This document shows, in pieces, positions 10,127 to 18,591 of a DNA stretch of 64,000 bases. The notes beneath the pieces were generated by a model. That model ran no database searches, was not told the DNA's origin, and was given only the letters and a program-made list of their open reading frames with translations. The translations under genes were made by a program, and so were the position numbers. How positions within the stretch are numbered: position 1 is the stretch's first letter; every line of letters begins with the position of its first letter. Source of the DNA: Ruegeria_B marisflavi (GTDB lineage: Bacteria; Pseudomonadota; Alphaproteobacteria; Rhodobacterales; Rhodobacteraceae); contig NZ_JAOVQN010000001.1 in the NCBI RefSeq assembly GCF_025673445.1, positions 186,001 through 250,000 of the forward strand, written 5' to 3'.

Positions 10127-10669
10127 CTAGGCCTTGGCCGAGATTATCAGGTCCGGGCCGAAAATTGTATCCGCATGATGGTGCAGGTATATCTTGAGCC
10201 ATGGGGTGAACTTTTCGGGGTACCGTTTCACCTCGGCCAGCAGATCGTGATACCCGATCCAGCGGATCTCCATCACTTCGTCCGGGTTCGGGTTGAGTTC
10301 CAGCGGCCCCCTGACATGTGCCAAAAAGACATCGACGACCTCGTTCTCGACCATGTTGTGGCCGACATCCGCGTGATACTCAAGCCGATGGCGATACTCG
10401 GGATACAGCCCCGTTATTCCCAGCTCTTCCCGCAGGCGCCGCACTGCACAGGCGGATGCGCTTTCATCCCAATCGGGGTGCGTGCAGCAGGTGTTCGCCC
10501 AAAGCCCGGGTGTATGGTACTTGCCCAGGGCGCGGCGTTGAATCAGGATATCCATACCGCGCACGGCGAAAACGGATACCGCCTTGTGCTTCAAACCCTT
10601 TTCGTGCGCTTCCAGCTTGTCCACCGGGACAAGCGCGCCATCGACCCAGGCCGGAATTAGGATACCCAT
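10127..10669 (-). CDS. idi: Isopentenyl-diphosphate delta-isomerase, type I
   Basis: This enzyme interconverts isopentenyl and dimethylallyl diphosphate in isoprenoid synthesis in the cytoplasm. It is a Nudix-fold protein with GLWANTCCTHP (active-site Cys and metal His), RRLREELGI (Nudix-like helix with metal-binding Glu) and a C-terminal YPEKFTPWLKIYL. I chose the ATG at 10669 because it gives 180 residues, the usual length, beginning MGILIPAWVDG. An in-frame ATG at 10741 would add 24 residues that do not look like the family. Its stop lies 3 bases from the stop of the convergent kinase. It is probably monocistronic. Confidence 0.92.
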   Translation of the reverse strand: MGILIPAWVDGALVPVDKLEAHEKGLKHKAVSVFAVRGMDILIQRRALGKYHTPGLWANTCCTHPDWDESASACAVRRLREELGITGLYPEYRHRLEYHADVGHNMVENEVVDVFLAHVRGPLELNPNPDEVMEIRWIGYHDLLAEVKRYPEKFTPWLKIYLHHHADTIFGPDLIISAKA

Positions 10670-10840
10670 ACCATCCCCATGTCGACAACTCCTGCATGCA
10701 TGATATCCGTCTGTATTCAGCGCGGGGGCCGATCCGGCCAAGAAAGGGTGTGTTGCTCGGCATTTGAAGCGATGCGGGCATCCCTTCGATTTACCGCCCT
10801 GCCAGAGTGAAAGTGTTCTGGCTTACATTCAATCGTATAA

Positions 10841-10866
10841 AAGGCCGCAGTCTGATACTGCGGCCT
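10841..10866 (-). terminator. Rho-independent terminator of the cytochrome c2 gene
   Basis: Read on the minus strand, AAGGCCGCAG and CTGCGGCCTT form a 10-bp stem with a 6-base loop, followed by TTATA. It lies about 24 bases after the stop codon of the cytochrome gene. Confidence 0.8.
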
Positions 10867-10889
10867 TGATCAATAAAAAGTGGTACGGC

Positions 10890-11303
10890 TTACTCAGCTG
10901 CCAGGCTCTGAAGATAGGCAAAGACGTCTTCGTTGTCTTTCTTCAGCTTGAACGTCATCTTCGATTTTGCGGCGGTGTCGTCCAGATAGGTCTTCAGGAA
11001 ACCGGCGGGATCCATGGTGAAGGCGACAAACGTCTCTTCGTCCCAGACCAGCCCTTTTTCACCGGCGGCCATCAGGCTGTCACCGTACTTGAAACCTTCG
11101 GCACTACCCGCGGCGCGACCAACGACGCCATACAGGTTCGGACCGGTCTTGCCGCCTTTGACGATGGACTCGCCGTCCGGCGTCTCGATCATGTGGCAGG
11201 ATTTGCATTTGTTGAACCCTTTTTCGCCTTTCTCGGCATCGCCGGAGGCCATGGCAGGCACGGCAAGGACACAGGCGACAACGGTGGCAACGATGCGGTT
11301 CAT
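10890..11303 (-). CDS. cycA: Cytochrome c2
   Basis: This is a periplasmic mono-heme electron carrier of 137 residues. A signal peptide (VATVVACVLAVPAMAS) is followed by the heme motif CKSCH at residues 33-37 and the distal methionine ligand in KSKMTFKLKK. The KYGDSL, GLVWDEE and AYLQSLA segments are typical of Rhodobacter-type cytochrome c2, which shuttles electrons from the bc1 complex to oxidases (and to the reaction centre in phototrophs). I chose the start at 11303 because it gives a clean signal peptide and has GGAGA upstream; an upstream in-frame start at 11363 would add 20 polar residues. It has its own terminator and looks monocistronic. Confidence 0.93.
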   Translation of the reverse strand: MNRIVATVVACVLAVPAMASGDAEKGEKGFNKCKSCHMIETPDGESIVKGGKTGPNLYGVVGRAAGSAEGFKYGDSLMAAGEKGLVWDEETFVAFTMDPAGFLKTYLDDTAAKSKMTFKLKKDNEDVFAYLQSLAAE

Positions 11304-11413
11304 GATGTGATCTCCATGGATTTCGGTTGCGCCAAGAGAGACGTCAGTCTTGCCATGAGTCAACTGTCCGAATGTCTTATTCAGGCACTGTGTCGCACCT
11401 GATCACGGGCCTT

Positions 11414-12430
11414 TTACCCGGTTCGCCTGGAATGCCAGCACGGTAACAGATCTCCGGCTGCGGGACGCGCCAGATAGACGGCGCGGGCAATCGCCCGCGA
11501 CAGGCATACCGCCGCCGCGTGCCCTATAAGGGTAAGATCGCGCTCGGGGGCATTCATCGGGCGGTCACCGGTCGAAAGAGAGAAGACCAGATCGCCGTCA
11601 CCGGGGGAATGGGCGGGGACGGTGGCCCGTGCGATGCCGTCATGCGCCGCGATTGCCACGCGCTGACACTGCGCCTTGCTCAGGTCGGCATCGGTTGCGA
11701 CGACGGCAATTGTGGTGTTGGCGCGCTCTTCGGTGCGGCTGCGCATGGCCTCAACCTTGCGGCTTTCCAACTGGCGGCCCAGGCCCATGTTGGTGTCGGG
11801 GCCAAGCCCGCCGAATTCACCGTCTATCTCGAACGGCGCGGCCCAGAAATGCCTATCGCCGGGGGTCGTGACGCTGCCCATCGGGTTGGCCGCGACCAGC
11901 GCCCCCACCGTTGTGCCATCCGGCAAGACCAGAGAGGCGGAGCCAAGCCCCCCTTTCAGCATTGCCGTCAGCGCTCCGGTTCCTGCCCCAGCGGTGCCTA
12001 GCGAGAAGTCTTCTGCGGCGGCGTGGTATGCGGCCCGCCCAAGGGCGCGATAGGGGTTTTCGGTCCAGTCCTTTTGTCCGCCATTCAGCAAGTCAAAGAT
12101 GATGGCCCCTGGTACGATCGGGATCACCGCATCACCGACGCGAAAACCGCGCCCTTCGGCCCGCAGGGCATCCGAGACGCCCGAACAGGCATCCAGGCCA
12201 TAGGCAGAACCGCCCGACAAAACCAATGCGTCCACGCGCGCCACCGATTTGTCCGGAGCGAGCAGATCGGTCTCGCGCGTCCCCGGTGCGCCGCCCATCA
12301 CATGGACCGAGGCCATGAAAGGCCGGTCCGCCGTCAGGACGGTCGCGCCGGATTTCAGGGCTTCGTCCTCGGCGTTGCCGACCTTTAGGCCGGGCACGTC
12401 GGTGATCAGGTTGCGAGCGCCTGGAATCAT
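11414..12430 (-). CDS. P1 (S58) family peptidase, DmpA-like
   Basis: This 338-residue protein belongs to the DmpA/L-aminopeptidase-D-esterase family, which cleaves itself into two chains to expose an N-terminal nucleophile. The visible marks are ITDVPGLKVGN at the N-terminus, LSGGSAYGLDACSGV, and the predicted processing site in ANTTIAVVATDA (residue about 240), where the first Thr would become the nucleophile. Substrates in the family are N-terminal amino acids of peptides or beta-peptides; the one here is unknown. It starts 24 bases after the SDR gene, so the two are probably one operon. The sequence AAAGGA precedes the start. Confidence 0.87.
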   Translation of the reverse strand: MIPGARNLITDVPGLKVGNAEDEALKSGATVLTADRPFMASVHVMGGAPGTRETDLLAPDKSVARVDALVLSGGSAYGLDACSGVSDALRAEGRGFRVGDAVIPIVPGAIIFDLLNGGQKDWTENPYRALGRAAYHAAAEDFSLGTAGAGTGALTAMLKGGLGSASLVLPDGTTVGALVAANPMGSVTTPGDRHFWAAPFEIDGEFGGLGPDTNMGLGRQLESRKVEAMRSRTEERANTTIAVVATDADLSKAQCQRVAIAAHDGIARATVPAHSPGDGDLVFSLSTGDRPMNAPERDLTLIGHAAAVCLSRAIARAVYLARPAAGDLLPCWHSRRTG

Positions 12431-12454
12431 GGTTTGCAGGTCCTTTCCAAAGAC

Positions 12455-13201
12455 TCAGATACAGCGGCCGCCGTCGACTTCCATGGCGACGCCGGTGATC
12501 ATGCTGGCCTCGTCCGAGCAAAGGAAACAGGCGGCGTTGCCCATGTCCTGCGGTGTCGAAAATCGCCCGAGCGGGATCGTCGCCAGAAATTTGGCACGCA
12601 TTTCCGGGGTGTCCTCGCCCATGAAGGATTTGAGCAGGGGCGTTTCGCCAGCAACCGGATTCAACGCGTTGACGCGCACGCCTGACGGAGCAAGCTCGAC
12701 CGCCATCGTTCTGGTCGCGGTGATCATCCAGCCCTTTGAGGCATTGTACCAGTTCAGCCTGGGGCGCGGTGAAACACCGGCGGTGGAGGCAACGTTCAGG
12801 ATCGCGCCCTTGCCGCGATCCTTCATATGCGGAACAAGCGCGCGCGCGGTCAGAAAGACCGACTTCATGTTGACCCGGAAAACCCTGTCGAAATCCGCCT
12901 CGCTGACATCTTCCATAGGCGACGGCAGGTGTGTGACGCCTGCGTTGTTGACCAGAATGTCCACATGTCCGAAGCGCCGCAAAGCCGCCGCCGCCATCGC
13001 ATCGACCGAGTTGCCATCGGACACGTCGACCTGGTGGGCAAAGGAGTCGCCATCCATTTCGGCCGCCGTTTTCTGCGCTTGATCCATGTTGATGTCGGCC
13101 ACCATCACCTGGGCGCCTTCGGATACGAACTTGGCCACTATGCCCGCGCCAAAGCCCTGCGCGCCGCCGGTGACGATAGCGGTCTTTCCGTTCAGTCTCA
13201 T
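12455..13201 (-). CDS. SDR family oxidoreductase
   Basis: This 248-residue NAD(P)-dependent classical short-chain dehydrogenase has a cofactor-binding motif GGAQGFGAGI near residue 12, NNAG near residue 87 and the catalytic YNASK motif near residue 153. It resembles FabG-like and 3-hydroxyacyl or glucose dehydrogenases, but the substrate cannot be told from sequence. The D in VMVADINM after the second beta strand suggests a preference for NAD(H). It is the first gene of a probable pair with the S58 peptidase. A GGGAG sequence lies upstream of the ATG. Confidence 0.88.
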   Translation of the reverse strand: MRLNGKTAIVTGGAQGFGAGIVAKFVSEGAQVMVADINMDQAQKTAAEMDGDSFAHQVDVSDGNSVDAMAAAALRRFGHVDILVNNAGVTHLPSPMEDVSEADFDRVFRVNMKSVFLTARALVPHMKDRGKGAILNVASTAGVSPRPRLNWYNASKGWMITATRTMAVELAPSGVRVNALNPVAGETPLLKSFMGEDTPEMRAKFLATIPLGRFSTPQDMGNAACFLCSDEASMITGVAMEVDGGRCI

Positions 13202-13257
13202 GTGCTTGCTCCCTCTCCGCTGGCGTTACCCTAGCACCGGATCAAGGCGATGCCAGC

Positions 13258-13677
13258 CTATTCGTCACCCACCTTGCCGCGCAGTGACTTGACTTCGCCC
13301 CGGGCTTTCTTGACATCCAGGCGCCGACGGATCGACCCTTTGGTCGGCTTCGTGGCGATGCGGCGTTTGGGAACGAACAGGGCGCGCACGATGAGTTCGA
13401 CAAGCCGTTCGCGGACGATCTCTCTGTTTCGCGCCTGGCTACGGGTTTCGTCACATTGCAGCAAGATTGCGCCTTCGTTGGTCCAGCGCCGACCGGCAAT
13501 CCGTTTCAGCCGTGCCTTGACCGGTTCAGGCAGCGAGGGAGAGCGCGCCGCCTCGAACCGGAGTTCAACGGCTGTCGAGACCTTGTTGACATTCTGTCCA
13601 CCCGGCCCCGAGGCACGGATGAAGCTTTCGCTCAGTTCCCAATCGTTGATGGCGATATCGTCGGTAACGTACAACAT
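13258..13677 (-). CDS. arfB: Alternative ribosome-rescue factor ArfB (peptidyl-tRNA hydrolase)
   Basis: This 139-residue protein frees stalled ribosomes by hydrolysing peptidyl-tRNA. The release-factor motif GPGGQNVNKV is near residue 26, with the catalytic GGQ intact. A basic tail follows (PKRRIATKPTKGSIRRR), the part that in this family enters the empty mRNA channel. The length matches ArfB/YaeJ (about 140) and is too short for RF1 or RF2. It lies downstream of a stem-loop terminator that separates it from the transporter gene, so it probably has its own promoter. Confidence 0.93.
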   Translation of the reverse strand: MLYVTDDIAINDWELSESFIRASGPGGQNVNKVSTAVELRFEAARSPSLPEPVKARLKRIAGRRWTNEGAILLQCDETRSQARNREIVRERLVELIVRALFVPKRRIATKPTKGSIRRRLDVKKARGEVKSLRGKVGDE

Positions 13678-13708
13678 GGCGCGACAATAACCGTGCGGCG
13701 GCGCATGA

Positions 13709-13733
13709 AAAAGGCCGCCCGTGGGGCGGCCTT
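13709..13733 (-). terminator. Stem-loop terminator with T tract on the minus strand
   Basis: AAGGCCGCCC and GGGCGGCCTT flank a 3-base loop. On the minus strand the stem is followed by TTTTT, on the plus strand by TTTC. It ends the transcript that comes from the transporter gene at 13935-14585 or from the small unit just upstream at 13820-13873. Confidence 0.75.
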
Positions 13734-13819
13734 TCGAAAGTTCAGGAAGCTGTGCCAGTGGGCCAATAAGCTCGACCGGGGCGGATCACCGCCAAGGACT
13801 GCCTTGACCGGCGCCTGCC

Positions 13820-13873
13820 CTAGGTTCCGACACCTCTCTCCAATCCCTTTCTCGACACTGGACCACCTCCTTT
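13820..13873 (-). other. Possible micro-ORF or small RNA with extended ribosome-binding site
   Basis: In the 200-base gap after the transporter gene, the minus strand carries AAAGGAGGTGGTCCAG (13858-13873). This is a 15-of-16 match to the complement of the 16S rRNA 3' end as I remember it. A GTG at 13858 follows directly and opens a 12-codon frame (VSRKGLERGVGT, stop at 13820). After it come two small stem-loops (CAAGG/CCTTG and GGCGG/CCGCC) and the terminator at 13709-13733. The arrangement resembles a small mRNA/sRNA unit. I do not recognise the peptide. Confidence 0.35.
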
Positions 13874-13934
13874 GCTTTGCTGTTGAACTCACCTTCAGCG
13901 TGCCACAGGAAGTGATTTGCTCCAAACGTTTTTT

Positions 13935-14585
13935 TCAGGCGGTGCCACGGGTTGGCAGCAAGCGTTGTACGATCAGGCGAAACGGCACCAGCGCAATCAG
14001 CGCCAGCGACAGTTTGACCAGCCAGTCGGCAAAGGCGAGAGTCATCCACAACGGCGCGGGCGCACCGCGGTTCATGAAGGGCACCGCTTCCCACGCCCAA
14101 TTGATCGCGGCATCGGCTTCCGGGCCGAAAACGGCGATGCTGGCCGAAAAGGCGATGGTAAAGAACAGGGCTGTATCAAGCGCCGATCCAATCAGGGTAG
14201 AGACCAGCGGTGCGCGCCACCAGCCGCCGTCGCGCAGCCGGTTGAACACCGCCACATCCGTCAGTTGCGCAATCAGGAACGCGGTGCCCGAGGCGACCGC
14301 GATGCGCAGCGGCACAGCGGTATAGGTGTATCCGTCACCCTGCAACATGATCTGGCTGCCGATCAGCGAACAGACAACGCCGGTGATAAATCCGGCGAAC
14401 ACCACGCGGCGAGCGGCCTCTGCCCCATAGACCCGGTTCATCACGTCGGTGACCAGAAACGCAAAAGGATAGGTAAACGCCCCCCAAGTCAGCAGACCAT
14501 CGAGGATCAGGAACTGGACGAGGATGTTCGAGGCCACAACGATAGCGGCCATGGCAAGAATGCCGGGAAGATGTTTGCGGGTCAT
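13935..14585 (-). CDS. VUT family transporter, probable queuosine-precursor transporter (YhhQ-like)
   Basis: This 216-residue integral membrane protein has about six hydrophobic helices. The segment FTYPFAFLVTDVMNRVYG near residue 40 is the hallmark of the DUF165/VUT family, whose E. coli member YhhQ imports queuosine precursors for tRNA modification. I took the ATG at 14585 (MTRKHLPG) because the 20 residues upstream of it are polar and lie outside the family pattern. I looked for a preQ1 riboswitch in the 90 bases upstream and did not recognise one. Family good; substrate inferred. Confidence 0.83.
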   Translation of the reverse strand: MTRKHLPGILAMAAIVVASNILVQFLILDGLLTWGAFTYPFAFLVTDVMNRVYGAEAARRVVFAGFITGVVCSLIGSQIMLQGDGYTYTAVPLRIAVASGTAFLIAQLTDVAVFNRLRDGGWWRAPLVSTLIGSALDTALFFTIAFSASIAVFGPEADAAINWAWEAVPFMNRGAPAPLWMTLAFADWLVKLSLALIALVPFRLIVQRLLPTRGTA

Positions 14586-14677
14586 GTATTCAGAGTCCGT
14601 TTTGGCAAGGGTGCGGCGACTTGGCCCGCTTTGGTGCGCGGGCAAGCGCGGCCTTTAGCCTGCGCACGCGGCCCGAG

Positions 14678-15565
14678 TCAATCCGGCAGCCGGTATTCGA
14701 CGATCTCTGTGCGTTGCAGGAACAGGAAATTGTCGTCCGAGATCATGGTGGCGCGCAGCTTACCCTGCGCGTCGCGCCAGACGGACAAGCCTTCAAGATT
14801 GTCATGGCGGCCTGTGCCGCTCTGAAACAGGATTTCCTCGTTGCTGGCGCCCCGTTCCGTCACCGTCCAGCGCCGCAGGCGCGAGCGAAAGCCAAGCGTT
14901 CCGGCTTTCCTTTCCAGAACATAAAGGAGACCGTCCGGGCCAAAGTCGGCGGCGACGGGCAGGAAACCTCCGACCTGATCGAGATGGAATACAGTGTCCC
15001 AGACCCGGCCATCCCAGCGATAGACCGGGATGGTGCCATCTGCGTCCCGGCTGCTTTCTGGCATGGTGTAGAGCCACCCCCTCGCATCCATGGCCAATGC
15101 CTCGAACGCTCCGTTCCTAGCCATATGATCAAAAGCTTTTGGGCGGGGCAGCACCTCGGCCAGTCCGCCAAGCTGGCGGTAACGAGCGATGCGCGCGACG
15201 CCCTCGAAGGATATATAGAACGAACCGTCGGGCGCGACGACCAGCCCTTCACTGTCTCCCACTCGCCCCTTGAGCACCTTGTTACGGCTCGATCTGACTT
15301 TGTGAGCCTCGCCCGGCACAACACTTGAAATCCGGTCACCGTCGCGGATGATCCGGGCTGTCAAGATCGTGGCGCGGTCGGAGAGCACCGTCACAGACAT
15401 ACCATCGGCACCGACTTCGATCGCCGAGAAACCACCAAACCAGGGTTCAGTTCCGCTCCAAGTGAAGCTGTCCAGGTACTCGGCCTTGTCCCGGTCGATC
15501 GCCCGGGCAGGCAGTAGGGACAACAACAGGGCGGCTCCTATTGCGAGCGTAAGACCGAGGCGCAT
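14678..15565 (-). CDS. Secreted esterase-like protein of the phytase-like family
   Basis: This 295-residue exported protein starts with a signal peptide (LGLTLAIGAALLLSLLPARA). The body is rich in repeated beta strands with GGFSAIEV near residue 45, SEGLVVAPDGSFY near residue 105 and LEGLSVWRD near the C-terminus. These features match what I recall of the 'esterase-like activity of phytase' family (PF13449), a beta-propeller-like fold. Activity is not established in most members. Its start overlaps the end of mepA by 28 bases in another frame, so it is probably translated together with mepA. Confidence 0.78.
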   Translation of the reverse strand: MRLGLTLAIGAALLLSLLPARAIDRDKAEYLDSFTWSGTEPWFGGFSAIEVGADGMSVTVLSDRATILTARIIRDGDRISSVVPGEAHKVRSSRNKVLKGRVGDSEGLVVAPDGSFYISFEGVARIARYRQLGGLAEVLPRPKAFDHMARNGAFEALAMDARGWLYTMPESSRDADGTIPVYRWDGRVWDTVFHLDQVGGFLPVAADFGPDGLLYVLERKAGTLGFRSRLRRWTVTERGASNEEILFQSGTGRHDNLEGLSVWRDAQGKLRATMISDDNFLFLQRTEIVEYRLPD

Positions 15566-16419
15566 TGCTTGGGCAGATCGGACAGAACGTATTCGCGGCG
15601 TTTCTTGGGCGGCGGGGCGTTTGGATCACGTGGTTTGGGCGGTGGTGGGTTCAAAATGTTGTTTACCCATTCCTGTGCTTCGGCACAGCCGTCACCCTTG
15701 GGGGGCGCGTCCTGATCGGCACAGCCAGACGATCCTTTGGGACAATTCAGCCGGACATGGAAATGATAGTGATGCCCCCACCATGGCCGGATCTTGCGCA
15801 GATAGGCGCGGTTTCCTTTTTCGTTGTTGCACATCCAGACCTTGGCGCCCGGAAAGACAAAGATCCGCGCCACCCGCTTGTCGCGGGCGGCTTCGCGGAT
15901 GATGGCGTGATGCTGCGCGGTCCAGTTCGAATTGACATAGGCGCCCTCGGCCCGGCGCAGCGAGACCGAAGAGATCTTTTCGCGATGCGATCCTGTCAGA
16001 CGCAGATTGTTGGCCGGCAGCATCCAGATGTCGATATCCAGCCCCAGTTGGTGGCTGCGATGTCCGGTCAGCATCGGGCCACCGCGAGGCTGGCTGATAT
16101 CCCCGATATAGAGCCCGCTCCAGCCCCGCTGACCAGCGGCAAAGCCGCTGAGGTCTTTGATGAAGTTAATCGTTTCGGGGTGACCCCAGTTGCGGTTGCG
16201 GCTGAGCCGCATCGCCTGCCAGGTCGGTCCGGTCTCAGGCAACTGCTCTAACCCAGCTGCACAGCCCTTGGCATAGCTGCCATAGGCGGCGGGTTTTTGC
16301 CGAGAGGCGGTCTTTTGCGCCCCGAACAACTCCTTGGCCAAGGGTTCAGCATGGGCCTGTGAAACACCTAGAATCGGGCTCAGCGTCAGAAGAAAAACGG
16401 CAATGATTTGAAAAAACAC
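15538..16419 (-). CDS. mepA: Penicillin-insensitive murein endopeptidase
   Basis: This 293-residue periplasmic metallo-endopeptidase cleaves D-alanyl-meso-diaminopimelate cross-links in peptidoglycan. A signal peptide (AVFLLTLSPILGVSQAHA) precedes zinc-binding motifs GHRSHQLGLDIDIW (about residue 118) and WWGHHYHFHVRL (about residue 213). Conserved cysteines typical of MepA are present. Translation begins with a GTG whose G is the last base of the upstream TAG (TAGTG), so it is coupled to the MFS gene. The 3' end overlaps the phytase-like gene. A proline-rich stretch sits near residue 262. Confidence 0.92.
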   Translation of the reverse strand: MFFQIIAVFLLTLSPILGVSQAHAEPLAKELFGAQKTASRQKPAAYGSYAKGCAAGLEQLPETGPTWQAMRLSRNRNWGHPETINFIKDLSGFAAGQRGWSGLYIGDISQPRGGPMLTGHRSHQLGLDIDIWMLPANNLRLTGSHREKISSVSLRRAEGAYVNSNWTAQHHAIIREAARDKRVARIFVFPGAKVWMCNNEKGNRAYLRKIRPWWGHHYHFHVRLNCPKGSSGCADQDAPPKGDGCAEAQEWVNNILNPPPPKPRDPNAPPPKKRREYVLSDLPKQCASVLRSQ

Positions 16420-17783
16420 TATTTCTGGTCCCCTTTAGGATGCACCCAAATCAACAGGATCAACCCCAGAATAAACAAGCCGACAACCGGTGAAACCCCC
16501 AAGCGCGCAGACCCGGTCGCCGCCGTGGCCGCCCCGATCAATGCAGGCGCAAGAAAGGCGGTGGCCCGGCCCGATAGACCGTAGAGACCGAAGCTTTCGG
16601 TCGGAGTTTTGGGATCGGTATGGCGCACCATCATCGACCGGCTGGCCGCTTGCAGGATACCGCCGAAGCCGCCAATTAGGACACCGCAAAAGAAAAAGAC
16701 GAAATCGGGCAGTTTTGACCCATCAGCAAGCGCAATGCCATAGATCTGGTTCCGGTCCATTCCAACGATTGTCGCGCAGACAAGGATTAGTATCAGGATC
16801 GAAGTTACGATCACCGGCTTCGGGCCGAATTTGTGGTCGGCCAGACCGCCAAACCAACTGAAAAGAGCGGACGAAATCGCCGCAATGATCCCGAAGACGC
16901 CGATCATCGTGATTTCCCACCCGAGCACCAGCCGTGCATAGACGCCGCCGAACCCATACAGGCCATTGAGCGCATCGCGATAGAACATGGACGATGCGAG
17001 ATAGCTGGCGAGGCTACCACGGTTTCTCAGGTTTCTGACGGATTTCACGACCACCGCCACGGCTTCGGCAAGCCTACCGCGGCGCCTGTTGCCATGGGGT
17101 TCTCGCACCCAAAGAAAATAGGGGATCATGAAGATAACAAACCACACCGCGGTGAATGGGCCTACTGAGCGTGTGCCTTCGCGCATACCGGCATCCAGGC
17201 CCAAGATCGGATCTAGACCTATTAGCGTCTTGCCATTTGCCTGTTCGACGAACAGCAAGAGCATAATAAACAACGCAACGACACCGCCGAGATAACCAAA
17301 GGCAAAGCCCGAGCCCGAAATCTTGCCCACTTCCTCCTTTGTCCCAAGCGATGGCAACTGGGCGTTGATGAAGATCAGTGCATATTCGGCGCCGATGAAG
17401 CCAAAGCCGAAACTTACCATCATCCACCACAGATTGCCGCCTGCGGGATCCATGTACCACAATCCCCAAGCGCCCACGACATACATGCCGCAAAACAGGG
17501 TGATCCAGGTCATCCGTCGCCCCGAAATATCCGCCATCGCACCGAGGAATGGTGCGCCGAACCCGATGATCAAACCGGTGATCATCAGGCATTGCGACCA
17601 GATCACCTGCGCCTGCGCTTTGGCGGCCTCGGTCTCCATGCCCTGATCCATAAAGAAATCGGCTGCAACCGCGGCGAAAAACGGGCTGAAAACGAACGTG
17701 ACCAGCAGCGTATGGTAAGGTTGGCTGGCCCAATCAAAGAAGTACCAGCCCCAGATCCGCTTGCGCGCCGAAATCGTTGCCAT
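16419..17783 (-). CDS. MFS transporter of the Atg22/UMF1 type
   Basis: This 454-residue protein has about twelve hydrophobic segments. The N-terminus WGWYFFDWASQPYHTLL is characteristic of the Atg22-like (UMF1) branch of the major facilitator superfamily. GAMADISGRR is the loop 2-3 motif, and QAASRSMMVR and TESFGLYGLSGR in the C-terminal half are also typical of the branch. Vacuolar members export amino acids in yeast; the bacterial substrate is unknown. The gene leads a three-gene unit with mepA and the phytase-like gene. GGGGGACGG precedes the ATG. Confidence 0.87.
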   Translation of the reverse strand: MATISARKRIWGWYFFDWASQPYHTLLVTFVFSPFFAAVAADFFMDQGMETEAAKAQAQVIWSQCLMITGLIIGFGAPFLGAMADISGRRMTWITLFCGMYVVGAWGLWYMDPAGGNLWWMMVSFGFGFIGAEYALIFINAQLPSLGTKEEVGKISGSGFAFGYLGGVVALFIMLLLFVEQANGKTLIGLDPILGLDAGMREGTRSVGPFTAVWFVIFMIPYFLWVREPHGNRRRGRLAEAVAVVVKSVRNLRNRGSLASYLASSMFYRDALNGLYGFGGVYARLVLGWEITMIGVFGIIAAISSALFSWFGGLADHKFGPKPVIVTSILILILVCATIVGMDRNQIYGIALADGSKLPDFVFFFCGVLIGGFGGILQAASRSMMVRHTDPKTPTESFGLYGLSGRATAFLAPALIGAATAATGSARLGVSPVVGLFILGLILLIWVHPKGDQK

Positions 17784-17911
17784 TTCCGTCCCCCTGCCTC
17801 TTTTCTCGGTTATGGCGGGCGCTCTGGCGGTTAGGCAAGCTTTTCCTTGGGACTTGCGTCTTTTGCTTGCTGCTCTTAGGTCTCATGTCGGTCGGCGAAC
17901 AAGGAGGGCCC

Positions 17912-18199
17912 ATGCAGTCGCTGTTTCAAATCCTGATGCTGATCCTTGATGTGGTCTGGTTCTTTATCCTGGCGCATGTGATCATGAGCTGGCTGATCAA
18001 TTTCCAGGTGCTGAACATGCGCCAGCAACTGGTGGCGCAGATCTGGTACGGGCTGAACCGGGTGCTGGAGCCGATCTATGGCCCGATCCGCCGGATATTG
18101 CCGCCGATGGGCGGGCTCGATCTGACCCCGCTGGTGGTGCTGCTGGCGATCATGGCGCTGCGCATCGTGCTGATCAACAACGCGGCACTGTTCTATTGA
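17912..18199 (+). CDS. YggT family membrane protein
   Basis: This 95-residue protein has two hydrophobic segments, one at the N-terminus (LMLILDVVWFFILAHVIM) and one near the C-terminus. Between them are LNRVLEPIYGPIRRILPP and GLDLTPLVVLL, the core YggT signature. The family is linked to membrane integrity and osmotic tolerance or to cell division, with no firm biochemical role. The start at 17912 follows AAGGAGGG; an upstream in-frame ATG at 17777 would overlap the MFS promoter region and add unrelated sequence. Confidence 0.88.
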   Translation: MQSLFQILMLILDVVWFFILAHVIMSWLINFQVLNMRQQLVAQIWYGLNRVLEPIYGPIRRILPPMGGLDLTPLVVLLAIMALRIVLINNAALFY

Positions 18200-18207
18200 G
18201 CGGGTCC

Positions 18208-18240
18208 GGGGGCGCTGCCCCCTCTTGGCCTGACGGCCAA
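18208..18240 (+). terminator. Tandem stem-loops after YggT
   Basis: GGGGGC-GCT-GCCCCC (18208-18222) and TTGGCC-TGAC-GGCCAA (18225-18240) follow the YggT stop by about 8 bases. Only two T residues follow the second stem, so this may be a weak terminator or a 3'-end stabiliser. Confidence 0.5.
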
Positions 18241-18591
18241 TTCACCCCTTAGCGACTAACGACCTTTGCTGCGCCGTGGACATAGTGTGAGGTTGCGGGG
18301 CAGAGCTGACTACCCTTTTTCCGGCCGAATGGCCGCCACGATAACTGAAGAAGGGCCCCAAATCAGCCGTCAACTGTTGTCTTGTGCGCGTGTTCATCCT
18401 ATATGAACAGCGTCTGAAATGGAGATTTCATGTCCCGGTAAGGAAGGGAGGTGGCGCGCCTCCCGGAGCACATCCAACATCTGAAGCAACACCGTCACTT
18501 TATAGCTGACGGACACGTTTGGTGTGCAGGCTCATTTCCTACCATCAGCGCCCAAGTCTAACCTGGGCCAGAGACATGAAAGTGACACCCC
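18241..18591. other. Non-coding gap with three stem-loops upstream of rsgA
   Basis: I find no gene in these 350 bases. Three inverted repeats stand out: GTTCAT-ATGAAC (18391-18407), GGGAGG-CCTCCC (18446-18464) and CCGTCA-TGACGG (18492-18512). They could form a structured leader of the rsgA mRNA or be operators. I recognise no known riboswitch class. Confidence 0.4.

Noticed and set aside
14586..14680. Possible preQ1 riboswitch upstream of the VUT transporter
   Set aside because: I found neither the AAAAAACTA-type tail nor the pseudoknot pattern of known preQ1 classes.
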